From assembly GCA_026991755.1 (NCBI GenBank), contig JALXAX010000124.1, forward strand, positions 1 to 51,864: 51,864 bases of DNA, in the 5' to 3' direction. Position numbers and translations under genes: made by a program. Of this stretch, positions 29,662 to 39,823 are shown piece by piece. The stretch is from Thiotrichaceae bacterium (GTDB lineage Bacteria > Pseudomonadota > Gammaproteobacteria > Thiotrichales > Thiotrichaceae). Every line of letters begins with the position of its first letter. Positions within the stretch are counted from its first letter, which is position 1. The notes beneath the pieces were generated by a model that was given only the letters and a program-made list of their open reading frames with translations, did not search any database and was not told where the DNA came from.

Positions 29662-30132
29662 CTAGATCTTTGAAACAAGATCATCTAAAACGCTCTTATG
29701 CGCCTTAGCATCAATCTCTTTGCCGAGGATTTTACTCGCTCCAGCAACCGCTAATTCAGACACCTGGGCGCGGAGTCCGTCTTTTGCACGAATGATTTCT
29801 TGTTCCAGTTCAGCATCGGCAGCCGCTTTAACACGACTAGCTTCTTCAATCGCTTTGCCTTTAGCTTCTTCAAGCATCTGACTTTCGCGAGCTTTGCCTT
29901 GAGCTACAATTTCTGCAGCTTGGGCTTTCGCTTCACTAATCGTCTTCGCTGCTTCTTCTTCTGCTATTTTAGCGTCTTCAGCACCTTTTTCTGATGCAGC
30001 AAGACCTTCAGCAATACGTGCTTTACGGTCTTCCATCGCAGTCAAAACAGGTTCCCAAAGGAATCGCTTCATAAACAGTATAAGGAAGGTAAATACTAAT
30101 ACCTGTCCAAATAAAGTTGCGGTGATATTCAT
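29662..30132 (-). CDS. atpF: ATP synthase Fo b subunit
   Basis: 156 residues. One N-terminal membrane helix (about 5-24) followed by a long charged Ala/Glu/Lys-rich coiled coil, the peripheral stator. The start MNITATLFGQVLVFTFLILF and FLWEPVLTAMEDRKARIAEG are typical. Exactly the length of E. coli AtpF. 46 bases after atpE. Confidence 0.97.
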   Translation of the reverse strand: MNITATLFGQVLVFTFLILFMKRFLWEPVLTAMEDRKARIAEGLAASEKGAEDAKIAEEEAAKTISEAKAQAAEIVAQGKARESQMLEEAKGKAIEEASRVKAAADAELEQEIIRAKDGLRAQVSELAVAGASKILGKEIDAKAHKSVLDDLVSKI

Positions 30133-30178
30133 AATCTTCTCCGAATCTTGTTCAGTTAGTTAAACACTTAGAGTCGAA

Positions 30179-30463
30179 TTATCCGCCCATCGCAGCTTTA
30201 GCAGCACCAATGAATGGGTTGGCGAAGATGAACCACATTGAGATACCCAATACGATCATTGGGAATGCTTCCATCAAACCACCGGTGAATAGCATTTGAC
30301 CAGTCAACTGAGCACGCATCTCAGGCTGACGAGCAATACCTTCGATAAACTTAGAACAGATCATGCCCCAACCTAGAGCAGAACCTAGTCCAGCAGCAGC
30401 AAGAATGATTCCTACGCCGATAGCAGTTGATGACATGATTTCAGATACCATTGAAGCATCCAT
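30179..30463 (-). CDS. atpE: ATP synthase Fo c subunit
   Basis: 94 residues, two membrane helices joined by the polar loop ARQPEM. The proton-carrying carboxylate is Glu65 in GGLMEAFPMI. The second helix lacks the EST motif of sodium-dependent rings, so proton coupling is expected. It is about 15 residues longer at the N-terminus than E. coli AtpE. The gap of 91 bases before it and a strong ribosome site (AGGAGA) are consistent with the high c-subunit output needed. Confidence 0.97.
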   Translation of the reverse strand: MDASMVSEIMSSTAIGVGIILAAAGLGSALGWGMICSKFIEGIARQPEMRAQLTGQMLFTGGLMEAFPMIVLGISMWFIFANPFIGAAKAAMGG

Positions 30464-30554
30464 AGTTAATCTCCTAAAAAGATAAAATAAAAATAAAATT
30501 GAAACTGTTTAAGTATGATGACTTACTAATTACCAGCGTAAGTCATCATGATAA

Positions 30555-31409
<855 letters not shown>

Positions 31410-31587
31410 CTATATAAAATTAAAATTTGGTTTTATAGCCACCACCGACTGCTTTTAATTAGCACTCTATGGCTACTTATTGAACGGGTATTGAAAGTGA
31501 CACTCTATTTTTTCTTATTATTCTTGAGCTTCTGCTACCCGAACTTTCTAATTATTTTAAGACTAACCAACTGCTCTTTGAGACTGG

Positions 31588-31938
31588 TTATTTAGCCTTC
31601 TTTGACCCATAAATCATATAGGCCAGCTGCGCTAGTGCAAACGTTCCAAGCATCGCTGGCGGTGTTAGTTTTAACACTCCCATTCCGACACCAAACATCA
31701 CTAGTACAAATATAAATCTTTGGATGACACCTAAATAGAGCGTCAACACGCCACCATCCGGATTATCATCAGCCATTCCTGCGGCACTGTCTAAGCGACG
31801 TGACAATAACAATGTATTCACTATTGCTACCGCTCCTCCGAAAAAAGAGGCCATTAAGGTCACTTCACCCATATAATGATAAAAGCCTACGGTGCTAGCA
31901 AGAATCAATATGATTTGTATGATTATCAAGCTACGCAT
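31588..31938 (-). CDS. atpI: ATP synthase assembly protein AtpI
   Basis: 116 residues, four hydrophobic segments: about 3-23, 28-48, 72-92 and 96-112, with LLSRRLDSAAG in the middle loop. AtpI helps assemble the c-ring or supplies Mg in some bacteria and is the usual first gene of atp operons. The family is weakly conserved; the position directly before atpB is the best evidence. Confidence 0.85.
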   Translation of the reverse strand: MRSLIIIQIILILASTVGFYHYMGEVTLMASFFGGAVAIVNTLLLSRRLDSAAGMADDNPDGGVLTLYLGVIQRFIFVLVMFGVGMGVLKLTPPAMLGTFALAQLAYMIYGSKKAK

Positions 31939-32041
31939 TATTCGCTATTCACATCTATCATCAGTTTTACTAATCGAAGAAACTCTGCTCTCGCCTTGTC
32001 TACTTCGCTTCCGAGCTATCCTGCGCTCAATTTGGAAGAAG

Positions 32042-32070
32042 ATAATAGCATCCCAACTAATCTGTAACAA
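32042..32070 (-). promoter_or_regulatory. candidate promoter of the atp operon
   Basis: On the minus strand TTGTTA (32070-32065), a 17-base spacer and TATTAT (32047-32042), predicting a transcript start about 95 bases before atpI. It lies in the gap between the VanZ-like gene and atpI, so atp would be transcribed independently of the gene before it. Confidence 0.5.
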
Positions 32071-32117
32071 GCGGATGGTGTAACTAATATTAGAAAACGC
32101 TAAAATAATTATTTTGA

Positions 32118-32516
32118 TTAAGTTTTGAGCGAGTTGCTTGCAAACCAGCGAAGCCAATACTTAATGCTATAATATATAATTATGCCTGTTGCATCAGCCG
32201 CAATGTCGGCCAATTCGAATGAACGATAGGCCGTAAAACTCTGCGACACTTCTATTAATACACCATAACAAAGCAATGGAATTCCTTTCCATAACCAGAA
32301 CGGTCTGCGGGAAGTCGTTAAATCCATTAATACCGCAAAACAGAAAAATACAACTACATGTACCAGCTTGTCATTTATTCTAGGAAGGTCTCCAGAAAGC
32401 GGCATAGTTGCGGCCCACAAGCCCAGCACCATTAAGAAAACAACTAGTAATCTAGTACTTACTTTAAATGCCCCGTTTTGACGCAACTCTCTAACAATCG
32501 ATATGAGTTTATACAC
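32118..32516 (-). CDS. VanZ-like family membrane protein
   Basis: 132 residues, about four membrane segments. VanZ-like hallmarks: INDKLVHVVVFFCFAVLMDL (about 47-66, DK..H..FF) and EVSQSFTAYRSFELADIAADATG (about 88-110, E..Q....R...D...N/D..G). VanZ from enterococcal glycopeptide clusters gives low-level teicoplanin resistance, but most relatives in gammaproteobacteria are uncharacterised. Head-to-head with uvrD across 108 bases. Confidence 0.75.
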   Translation of the reverse strand: MYKLISIVRELRQNGAFKVSTRLLVVFLMVLGLWAATMPLSGDLPRINDKLVHVVVFFCFAVLMDLTTSRRPFWLWKGIPLLCYGVLIEVSQSFTAYRSFELADIAADATGIIIYYSIKYWLRWFASNSLKT

Positions 32517-32624
32517 TATTAATTAAGCCTATTTGATACAATGGACGGCATAATTACATACTATTCCTGTTAACGTCTAGTCAGATAGCACAGGTTGCTG
32601 TATTGCCAACAATGGAAAACACAC

Positions 32625-34808
32625 ATGGATGTCTCATATATTCTTGATGAACTCAATAAACCACAACGTGAAGCGGTTTCAGCTCCCCCTGCTCCTGTTC
32701 TTGTTCTTGCGGGTGCGGGTAGTGGAAAAACACGTGTTTTAGTACATCGGATTGCATGGTTGATTGAGGTCGAACACGTTGCTCCTTTTAGTATCCTGTC
32801 TGTTACTTTTACCAATAAGGCAGCTCATGAAATGCGTGGTCGTATAGAGGACTTATTGGGTACGCCAGTTGGAGGAATGTGGGTAGGCACTTTCCATGGA
32901 TTGGCTCATCGTCTGTTGCGCCGTCATTGGCAAGAAGCAAAGTTGCCTCAGCACTTCCAGATTCTGGATTCTGATGACCAACTACGTTTAGTTAAACGCG
33001 CTCAACGCTCTCTAGACTTGGATGATAAGCTTTGGCCTCCTCGTCAGGCACAATGGTTTATTAATGCCCGCAAAGACGAGGGGGTAAGACCGCAATACAT
33101 GCAAGAAAATGGTGATATTAATTATCTACAGATGATTCGTATTTACACGGCGTATGAAGATCTTTGCAAACAATCAGGCGTGGTTGATTTTGGAGAGCTT
33201 CTACTTAGATCACTCGAACTTATCAGGGATAATCCTGAACTACAAAAACACTATCAACAACGCTTTAGACATATTCTTGTAGATGAGTTCCAAGACACCA
33301 ATGAGCTTCAATATGCTTGGCTGCAACTACTATCGGGTGCTAGTAGCCCTGTTTTTGCGGTTGGCGATGATGATCAGTCCATTTACGGTTGGCGTGGTGC
33401 GAAAATTGAAAACATCCAAAACTTTACTAGAGATTATTCTTCTGCCATCACTGTAAAACTAGAACAAAATTATCGTTCAACAAGTAATATACTCGATGCA
33501 GCTAATGCACTTATTGCTAACAACGCTGGTCGACTTGGCAAAAACCTTTGGACAGATGATCCAGATGGCGAACTTATCAAACTATATGCTGCTTATAATG
33601 AAATCGATGAAGCTAGCTATATCGCAGGACAAATCCACAAGTGGGTTGAGCAAGGCGGCAAGCGTGATGAAATCGCTATTCTTTATCGATCTAATGCCCA
33701 ATCACGAGTGTTTGAATCCCAATTCATTGAACAAGGCATTCCTTATCGAGTCTATGGTGGACAGCGCTTTTTCGAACGCGCTGAGATAAAAGATGCGCTG
33801 GCTTACCTTCGTATTACCGCTAATCGGGATGATGACCCATCATTTGAAAGAGTAGTTAACCAACCTACTCGAGGCATTGGCGAAAAAACTGTCAGCGTTA
33901 TTCGTGACTATGCAACTCAACATAGTTTATCAATGTGGCAAGCTAGCAAAGAAGTGGTTGCAAACGGTCACTTAACTGCCCGTGCGGGTAATGCCGTGAA
34001 TGGCTTTATCGAATTAATTAATGAAATGGCTGATGGTATCTACGAACTAGCCTTACATGATCAAGTCCGCCATGTCATTGCAAGCTCCAAGCTAAAAGAA
34101 CATTTTCTAAAGAAAGAAGGTGATGAGAAAGGCAATAATCGAGTCGAAAACTTAAAAGAACTGATCTCTGCTTCGCAAGCTTTTGAATACAAGCCTGAAG
34201 ATGAACACGCCAACTTAGACATCCTCACTGCTTTTCTTTCTCATGCGGCCTTAGAGGCAGGCGAAGGACAAGGAGACCCCAATGAGGACTCTGTACAGAT
34301 GATGTCTATGCATTCCGCTAAAGGGTTGGAATTCCCCCAAGTCTTTATCACTGGCATGGAAGAAGGCTTGTTCCCCCATAAGAATGCGCTTGAAGAAGCC
34401 GGGCGAATGGAAGAAGAGCGAAGACTTTGTTACGTAGCTATCACCCGCGCTCGACAGGTACTTACTCTTAGCTACGCAGAACAACGTCAGCTATATGGCA
34501 ATACGATGTACGGCATTGTACCTTCAAAGTTCATCCATGAAATCCCTGGTAGCTTGATTGATGAGGTGCGCTCTCAACAAGTTCCTACCTGGAATACATT
34601 TGGCAGTAAACGTCAAAATCAGTCATCTTACCAATCAAGCAACGAAACTGGCTTTTCAATAGGCCAGCGCATTAGTCATGCAACCTTTGGTGAAGGCGTT
34701 ATCCTTGACACGGAAGGTGCGGGTAGTTCTGCACGTGTACAGGTTAATTTTGATTATGAGGGCAGTAAATGGTTGGTTTTAGCTTACGCCAATCTCTCAG
34801 CCATCTAA
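32625..34808 (+). CDS. uvrD: DNA helicase II UvrD
   Basis: 727 residues from ATG at 32625, because MDVSYILDELNKPQREAV is the canonical UvrD start; an earlier in-frame start at 32595 would add ten residues. A superfamily 1A 3'-5' helicase acting in nucleotide excision and mismatch repair. Walker A AGAGSGKT (28-35), motif Ia TFTNKAAHEM, motif II LVDEFQDTN, motif III VGDDDQSIYGWRGA, motif V SMHSAKGLEFP, motif VI YVAITRARQ. The C-terminus has the Tudor-like segment GQRISHATFGEGVIL that binds RNA polymerase and UvrB. Rep and PcrA are ruled out by the start and tail. Confidence 0.97.
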   Translation: MDVSYILDELNKPQREAVSAPPAPVLVLAGAGSGKTRVLVHRIAWLIEVEHVAPFSILSVTFTNKAAHEMRGRIEDLLGTPVGGMWVGTFHGLAHRLLRRHWQEAKLPQHFQILDSDDQLRLVKRAQRSLDLDDKLWPPRQAQWFINARKDEGVRPQYMQENGDINYLQMIRIYTAYEDLCKQSGVVDFGELLLRSLELIRDNPELQKHYQQRFRHILVDEFQDTNELQYAWLQLLSGASSPVFAVGDDDQSIYGWRGAKIENIQNFTRDYSSAITVKLEQNYRSTSNILDAANALIANNAGRLGKNLWTDDPDGELIKLYAAYNEIDEASYIAGQIHKWVEQGGKRDEIAILYRSNAQSRVFESQFIEQGIPYRVYGGQRFFERAEIKDALAYLRITANRDDDPSFERVVNQPTRGIGEKTVSVIRDYATQHSLSMWQASKEVVANGHLTARAGNAVNGFIELINEMADGIYELALHDQVRHVIASSKLKEHFLKKEGDEKGNNRVENLKELISASQAFEYKPEDEHANLDILTAFLSHAALEAGEGQGDPNEDSVQMMSMHSAKGLEFPQVFITGMEEGLFPHKNALEEAGRMEEERRLCYVAITRARQVLTLSYAEQRQLYGNTMYGIVPSKFIHEIPGSLIDEVRSQQVPTWNTFGSKRQNQSSYQSSNETGFSIGQRISHATFGEGVILDTEGAGSSARVQVNFDYEGSKWLVLAYANLSAI

Positions 34809-34855
34809 AATGTAACTACTCAGCTTACCCTCTACTTTGCCCAATAGCTGCGTTG

Positions 34856-35096
34856 AACCTAAATTCCTCAGTTAACCGCTTCCAGCACTGATTAAACTAA
34901 TGATAGTATTAAAGTAAGAAGCTTTATCAATCTTCACTATATAGAGTGAAGGCGCTACAGCCTATAGAGCAACCCTCTTCAGCTGACTGGCTATGTAAAA
35001 AAACTCATTAAGGATCAACCATTAATTCCTTTTTTTACTACGCCATTCAGCCGAAGAGAATCACTCTATAGGCTGTCTAACTGAGGATTTTAGGTT
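34856..35096 (-). mobile_element. MITE-like repeat, copy B (~241 bp)
   Basis: The ends AACCTAAATTCCTCAGTTAA (34856-34875) and the complement of 35076-35096 (AACCTAAAATCCTCAGTTAG) are inverted repeats. A nested long palindrome has arms at about 34962-35003 and 35030-35071. The full unit matches 14696-14931 in the reverse orientation. No coding capacity. It fills most of the 463-base gap after uvrD (34809-35271), with no gene beside it. Confidence 0.75.
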
Positions 35097-35220
35097 AAAA
35101 GTGCTCATTTATGCCTATAAACTGCGCGCTTTAACCTTGCTCTTGAAAAAAATAGTGGGCAATCTGAGCACTTACGATTTACGCTGAGTAGTTACCTAAA
35201 AATTCAAATATTGTAGGCTC

Positions 35221-35249
35221 AAAAAAGGCCACTATTAAGTGGCCTTTTT
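35221..35249 (-). terminator. terminator of the four-repeat secreted protein gene
   Basis: AAAAAAGGCCACT and AGTGGCCTTTTT (35221-35233, 35238-35249) form a 12 bp stem around ATTA, with T-run on both strands; 22 bases past the stop at 35272. Confidence 0.85.
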
Positions 35250-35271
35250 CTTTCTAACTTAAGGGAAACCC

Positions 35272-36678
35272 TTACTGGACTCCTAGCTCCTTAAGTACCT
35301 TTATAGTTAATCCACCTCTTGGAAGATCTTTATCAATCTGATACTTATTCACTGAGTTCAATGTACCGCGACCAATACTTCCATCGACTGGGCCATTGTA
35401 GTAACCCGCATCTTTAAGTGCTTGTTGAATTTTCATATTCATTTCTTTTGTCATGTTTGTCTGACAAAGAACACGACGCCACTCAAGCTTCTCGCTTGAA
35501 ACTTTCTTGCGCAGCTCAACTGTTTTAGTTTGTGCAGGCACGGTTGTGCGAACCACTTCAGCCGCAGTTGCAACTTTTTCAGTTTTAACTGTTTTAGTTT
35601 TAGCAGCAACCTTCTCTTCCGTTACAGAAGCAGGCGTATCAAGTACCAATTTCTTAAGCGTCTTCTGCTTTGCAGGGATTTCTTTTAAACAAACCTGAAG
35701 ACCTGTGTAAGTGCCTTCACCCTCCGCCGCAGCTGCTCTCCAGCTAAATTGAGCATCGGAAACTTTTGCAGTAGTAGTAACCGTAGTGAACTCAGCTTCA
35801 ACCGCTTCTTTTTCAGAAGTTGCATCAGATACAAGCTTAGTCGTCTTGATTGACTTTGTTTCCGCTGGTATTTCAGAATCTTCAATGGTAGAAGGAGTCT
35901 TTAGAACTGTCTTCAAGAAAGTATCGTATTTAGCAGGAACTTGAACCAAACACATGATCTCACCCGTAGTGTTATCAATACGCTCAACTAAGCCCGCACC
36001 TTTCTTCCATACGGCTTTGGCAGGCTCAACTTCAACCTTTTCTTCTACCTTTTCATAAACCGCAGCAATGAGTTTCTTAACGGTGTATGCCGGTTTAACT
36101 GTGACTATTTCTTCGCTAGCTTCAAACTCAGCATCTTTTATGATGATATTTTCTGATGCTTCTTTTGTTTCCACTTGCTTATCATTTTGTTCAAATTTTG
36201 CAGGTGTATAAAACTCTTTGTAACAACTACCTGCAGTAGCTGCATCAATATCAATACCACTTGTCTTAGCAGCTACCAATAATGCAGGGCTAGCAGGAAT
36301 ACCTCTTTTACCAAGAGAAGTAACCCACTCATTTCGTGCGGGCTCAATCTCAACAAGCTCTTCTTCTGTTCGATATTTTGCAGGTACGCTAGTTAATTTA
36401 GTATAAGCAGGCTTTACCTCAACTTCTTGCTCCGCTCCATCAAACGTAGGAGGAATGATCTCAACCGTTTCTTGAGCTGGCTGTACTTCAACCTCTTTAC
36501 TTGTAGTTTCATAAGTAGCAGGAACGATTACTTTCGCAAAACATTCACCTGGCTTTGCATCTGGCAACGTATTTGTTGCATCAATTGGATTAGAGTCTTC
36601 CCCTTCAGCATGCGCTTGCATCGCTACTGAAATAGATACAGCTAACAATGCCACTGTGGCAATACCTTTATTTATCAT
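35272..36678 (-). CDS. secreted four-repeat protein with C-terminal peptidoglycan-binding domain
   Basis: 468 residues. Signal peptide 1-24 (cleavage AHA-EG). Four tandem repeats each run from a Cys to a Trp about 71-73 residues later: C46-W118, C152-W224, C243-W313, C330-W400, with a fifth Cys at 405. Each starts near V.(V/I)PA.(Y/K).T and carries repeated VE(V/I).PA-type strands, so a beta-strand-rich solenoid or modular fold is likely. Residues ~412-466 match a PG_binding_1 domain (IQQALKDAGYYNGPVDGSIG, then TLNSVNKYQ). It is probably a periplasmic or envelope protein anchored to murein. No family recognised for the repeats. It has its own promoter and terminator. Confidence 0.75.
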   Translation of the reverse strand: MINKGIATVALLAVSISVAMQAHAEGEDSNPIDATNTLPDAKPGECFAKVIVPATYETTSKEVEVQPAQETVEIIPPTFDGAEQEVEVKPAYTKLTSVPAKYRTEEELVEIEPARNEWVTSLGKRGIPASPALLVAAKTSGIDIDAATAGSCYKEFYTPAKFEQNDKQVETKEASENIIIKDAEFEASEEIVTVKPAYTVKKLIAAVYEKVEEKVEVEPAKAVWKKGAGLVERIDNTTGEIMCLVQVPAKYDTFLKTVLKTPSTIEDSEIPAETKSIKTTKLVSDATSEKEAVEAEFTTVTTTAKVSDAQFSWRAAAAEGEGTYTGLQVCLKEIPAKQKTLKKLVLDTPASVTEEKVAAKTKTVKTEKVATAAEVVRTTVPAQTKTVELRKKVSSEKLEWRRVLCQTNMTKEMNMKIQQALKDAGYYNGPVDGSIGRGTLNSVNKYQIDKDLPRGGLTIKVLKELGVQ

Positions 36679-36759
36679 GTTTATACCTGAATTATTTAAT
36701 TAATATGCATAGAAAATATACAGAAATTTCTATGTAAATGCTACCGTTATAGTTAACGT

Positions 36760-36787
36760 ATTATAGCCACATTCGTACTTCAAACAA
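36760..36787 (-). promoter_or_regulatory. candidate promoter of the four-repeat protein gene
   Basis: Minus strand TTGTTT (36787-36782), 16-base spacer, perfect TATAAT (36765-36760), about 80 bases before the ATG at 36678. It lies directly after the nuoN stop, so the downstream gene is probably expressed apart from nuo. Confidence 0.5.
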
Positions 36788-36803
36788 GCCGCTATGACGA
36801 ACG

Positions 36804-38249
36804 CTACAAACTTACCCTTATTGCCTCAACACAAAGTGCCATTAAAAACCCGGGAAATAATCCCAAAGCGATGACCAAGAATCCATTAGTCGTAAGTAAT
36901 GCATTGAACCCAGTACCCATTCTGAGCAGCTCATCTTGAATAGGCTTATCAAAGTACATCAGCTTTACAGCGCGCAGATAATAGAACGCACCTACTACCG
37001 ACATAACAACAGCCAACACCGCTAACCAGACAAACCCGGCTTGTACTACAGATTGTAAAATCGCAAGCTTTGCATAGAAGCCTACTAGAGGCGGAACGCC
37101 AGCCATTGAGAACATGAACAGCAACATCATGAACGCATACCAAGGATGTCGATCATTGAGTCCGCGTAAGTCATCAAGGTTTTCAGCCTCTACGCCTGAG
37201 TGGCTCAGAATAATGATGATTGCAAAACCACCTAGAGCAGTAATCGCGTAGGTGATGACATAAAACATGGCGGCAGAATAACCTGGCTCACTAGCACCAA
37301 GTATTCCGAGAAGAACAAATCCCATATGTGAAATCGTAGAGTACGCCAGCATTCTTTTAATATTTGTTTGAGCAATCGCTGCAATATTACCAACAACTAG
37401 CGATAGCACTGCTAAAGGTATGAGCATTTGCTGCCAGCCCATTGAACCAAACTCCATGCCACTAACTAGTAACCGCATGGTCATGGCAAAGGCTGCTAGC
37501 TTGGGAGCTGACCCCAAAAACATAGTAATGGGTGTTGGCGAGCCTTGATACACATCAGGCACCCACATATGAAAAGGCGCAACACCAAACTTAAAACCTA
37601 AGCCGACAATAATAAATGTTAAACCAAACAAAAGTACCAAGTTTGACATGATGTCTTGACTAGCGACATAGCTAGCAACACCTTTAAGGTCTATTGAACC
37701 GCTTAGACCATACAAAATAGACATTCCGTACAACAACATACCTGATGCAATGGCACCTAGTACGAAGTACTTCATTGCAGCTTCTGAGCCCCTTCCATCG
37801 TCACGTCTAAATGCAACCAAGGCATAAAGCGAAAGCGATAAGAGTTCAAGACCTAAATAGATCACCAGCATGGTATTTGCTGAAATCATAATCAGCATAC
37901 CCAGTGTTGCGAATAAGCTTAAACTGTAAAACTCACCTTTAAATATCTTTCTATCAATCAGGTAAGGTCGTGCATAAACGAATATACCCATTACAATTAA
38001 CAGTACTGAAGTCTTTAGTACTACCGACATGTTATCGGAGACGAACATGCCATTGAAGGCTTCAGTCTTATCAGCGCCATAAGAAGATACAACGAGAAAA
38101 ACCGTTGTTAATAGTGCGCCAAGGGCCGCAATATAACCAATCGTACGGCATTTCTCACCTAAGAACACATCTAGCAACAATATAAAACAGGTTGCCGCAA
38201 GCAAGAACATTTCGGGTGTTGCCAAAGCAAAATTCATCACCGAATCCAT
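36804..38249 (-). CDS. nuoN: NADH-quinone oxidoreductase subunit N
   Basis: 481 residues, about 14 membrane helices. One of three antiporter-like proton-pumping subunits of complex I. LGLELLSLSLYALVAFRRDD contains the conserved Glu of helix 5, followed by GLGFKFGVAPFHMWVPDVYQG with the broken-helix Lys, and KRMLAYSTISHMGF. Last gene of the operon, overlapping nuoM by one base (TAATG). Confidence 0.97.
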   Translation of the reverse strand: MDSVMNFALATPEMFLLAATCFILLLDVFLGEKCRTIGYIAALGALLTTVFLVVSSYGADKTEAFNGMFVSDNMSVVLKTSVLLIVMGIFVYARPYLIDRKIFKGEFYSLSLFATLGMLIMISANTMLVIYLGLELLSLSLYALVAFRRDDGRGSEAAMKYFVLGAIASGMLLYGMSILYGLSGSIDLKGVASYVASQDIMSNLVLLFGLTFIIVGLGFKFGVAPFHMWVPDVYQGSPTPITMFLGSAPKLAAFAMTMRLLVSGMEFGSMGWQQMLIPLAVLSLVVGNIAAIAQTNIKRMLAYSTISHMGFVLLGILGASEPGYSAAMFYVITYAITALGGFAIIIILSHSGVEAENLDDLRGLNDRHPWYAFMMLLFMFSMAGVPPLVGFYAKLAILQSVVQAGFVWLAVLAVVMSVVGAFYYLRAVKLMYFDKPIQDELLRMGTGFNALLTTNGFLVIALGLFPGFLMALCVEAIRVSL

Positions 38250-39763
38250 TAGTTTACTCCTGGCAATTTAGTTTGAGTGGCAAGATCAACAATATGCACA
38301 ATCGTGGCTTCCATCACATGAATAAGGGGCTGAGGCCATAAGCCTACTAGTAACACTGCGAAAGCGAGTACTGCCAAGAAAGTGAATTCTCTTTTATTGA
38401 TATCTTGTAACATAGCGACTTGATCATTCGCAACACCACCAAAGATAACTCGCTTAACTAGCCACAAGGTATAACCCGCACCTACGATTAACGTAGTAGC
38501 CGCTAAGAACGCAATCCAGAAATTAGCTTTGAAGCTTGCAAGGATAACCATAAACTCACCAACAAAACCTGATGTTCCGGGTAAACCTGTATTCGCCATC
38601 GCAAATAATACAAAGAACGCGGTGAATATAGGCATGGTATTAGCAACACCACCATAAGCATCTATTTCACGTGTATGCATGCGGTCATACAAAACGCCGA
38701 TACACAAGAACATTGCGCCAGAAATAAAGCCGTGAGATACCATCTGCACCATGCCCCCTTGCATAGCCAGCACAGAGCCTTCATAGCTTCCCGTATTATT
38801 ATAAATCGCATAAACAAGAAAGAAGCCTAGCGTAACAAAGCCCATATGAGCAATGGACGAGTACGCCACGAGCTTTTTCATATCTTTTTGGACTAACGCC
38901 ACGAAGCCAATGTACACCACTGCGGTTAGTGACATAAAGATGACTAGCCATGTCAATTCGCGTGCCGCGTCAGGAACCATGGGCAATGAGAATCGAAGGA
39001 AACCGTAACCACCAATCTTCAACATGATTGCCGCTAGAATTACTGAACCACCTGTGGGTGCTTCAACGTGAGCATCTGGCAACCACGTGTGTACAGGCCA
39101 CATCGGTACTTTTACACCAAATGCAATGAGGAATGATAAGAAAATCAATATCTGTGCGGTCATGCCCAGCTTTAAGTTATACATATCAGCAATAGCGAAA
39201 CTACCACCTTGGTTATACATATAGATCAAGCTTATCAACATGAATACCGAGCCGAAGAAGGTATACAGGAAGAACTTAATCGTTGCGTAAACACGATTAA
39301 CACCACCCCAAACACCTATGACCAAAAACATGGGTATCAACATAGCTTCGAAGAAGATGTAAAATAGCATCGCATCTTGAGCTGCAAATACACCGTTGAT
39401 GATGCCTTCCATAATCAAGAAAGCTGCCATATATTGAGCTGGCTTTTTCTTAATAACTTCCCAACCTGCAATCACAATCAAAACGGTAATAAAAGTATTG
39501 AGAATAATGAGAGGCATCGCAATGCCATCAACCCCTAAGTAGTAGTTGATATTAAACGTATCAATCCATACATGCTTTTCCTCAAACTGCATGAGATACG
39601 AACTAGCATCAAAACCAGTCCACAAAGGAAGACTAACCACAAATGTAAGCACAGAAAAAATAAGCGCAACAGGACGCGATAGCTTATCGCCAGCAACTAG
39701 CACAATCAAACCACCCAAAATGGGAAGCCAGATAAGAAGACTTAGTATTGCCCAACCATCCAT
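38249..39763 (-). CDS. nuoM: NADH-quinone oxidoreductase subunit M
   Basis: 504 residues, about 14 membrane helices, an antiporter-like proton-pumping subunit. FFEAMLIPMFLVIGVWGG carries the conserved Glu; VPMWPVHTWLPDAHVEAPTG and KKLVAYSSIAHMGFV are family signatures. Normal length (E. coli 509). Follows nuoL after 60 bases. Confidence 0.97.
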   Translation of the reverse strand: MDGWAILSLLIWLPILGGLIVLVAGDKLSRPVALIFSVLTFVVSLPLWTGFDASSYLMQFEEKHVWIDTFNINYYLGVDGIAMPLIILNTFITVLIVIAGWEVIKKKPAQYMAAFLIMEGIINGVFAAQDAMLFYIFFEAMLIPMFLVIGVWGGVNRVYATIKFFLYTFFGSVFMLISLIYMYNQGGSFAIADMYNLKLGMTAQILIFLSFLIAFGVKVPMWPVHTWLPDAHVEAPTGGSVILAAIMLKIGGYGFLRFSLPMVPDAARELTWLVIFMSLTAVVYIGFVALVQKDMKKLVAYSSIAHMGFVTLGFFLVYAIYNNTGSYEGSVLAMQGGMVQMVSHGFISGAMFLCIGVLYDRMHTREIDAYGGVANTMPIFTAFFVLFAMANTGLPGTSGFVGEFMVILASFKANFWIAFLAATTLIVGAGYTLWLVKRVIFGGVANDQVAMLQDINKREFTFLAVLAFAVLLVGLWPQPLIHVMEATIVHIVDLATQTKLPGVN

Positions 39764-39823
39764 ATATTCTTTCCTTAATAAACTACTGTAACTATCGACT
39801 TTATTGTTATCGTTAGCTTTTTG

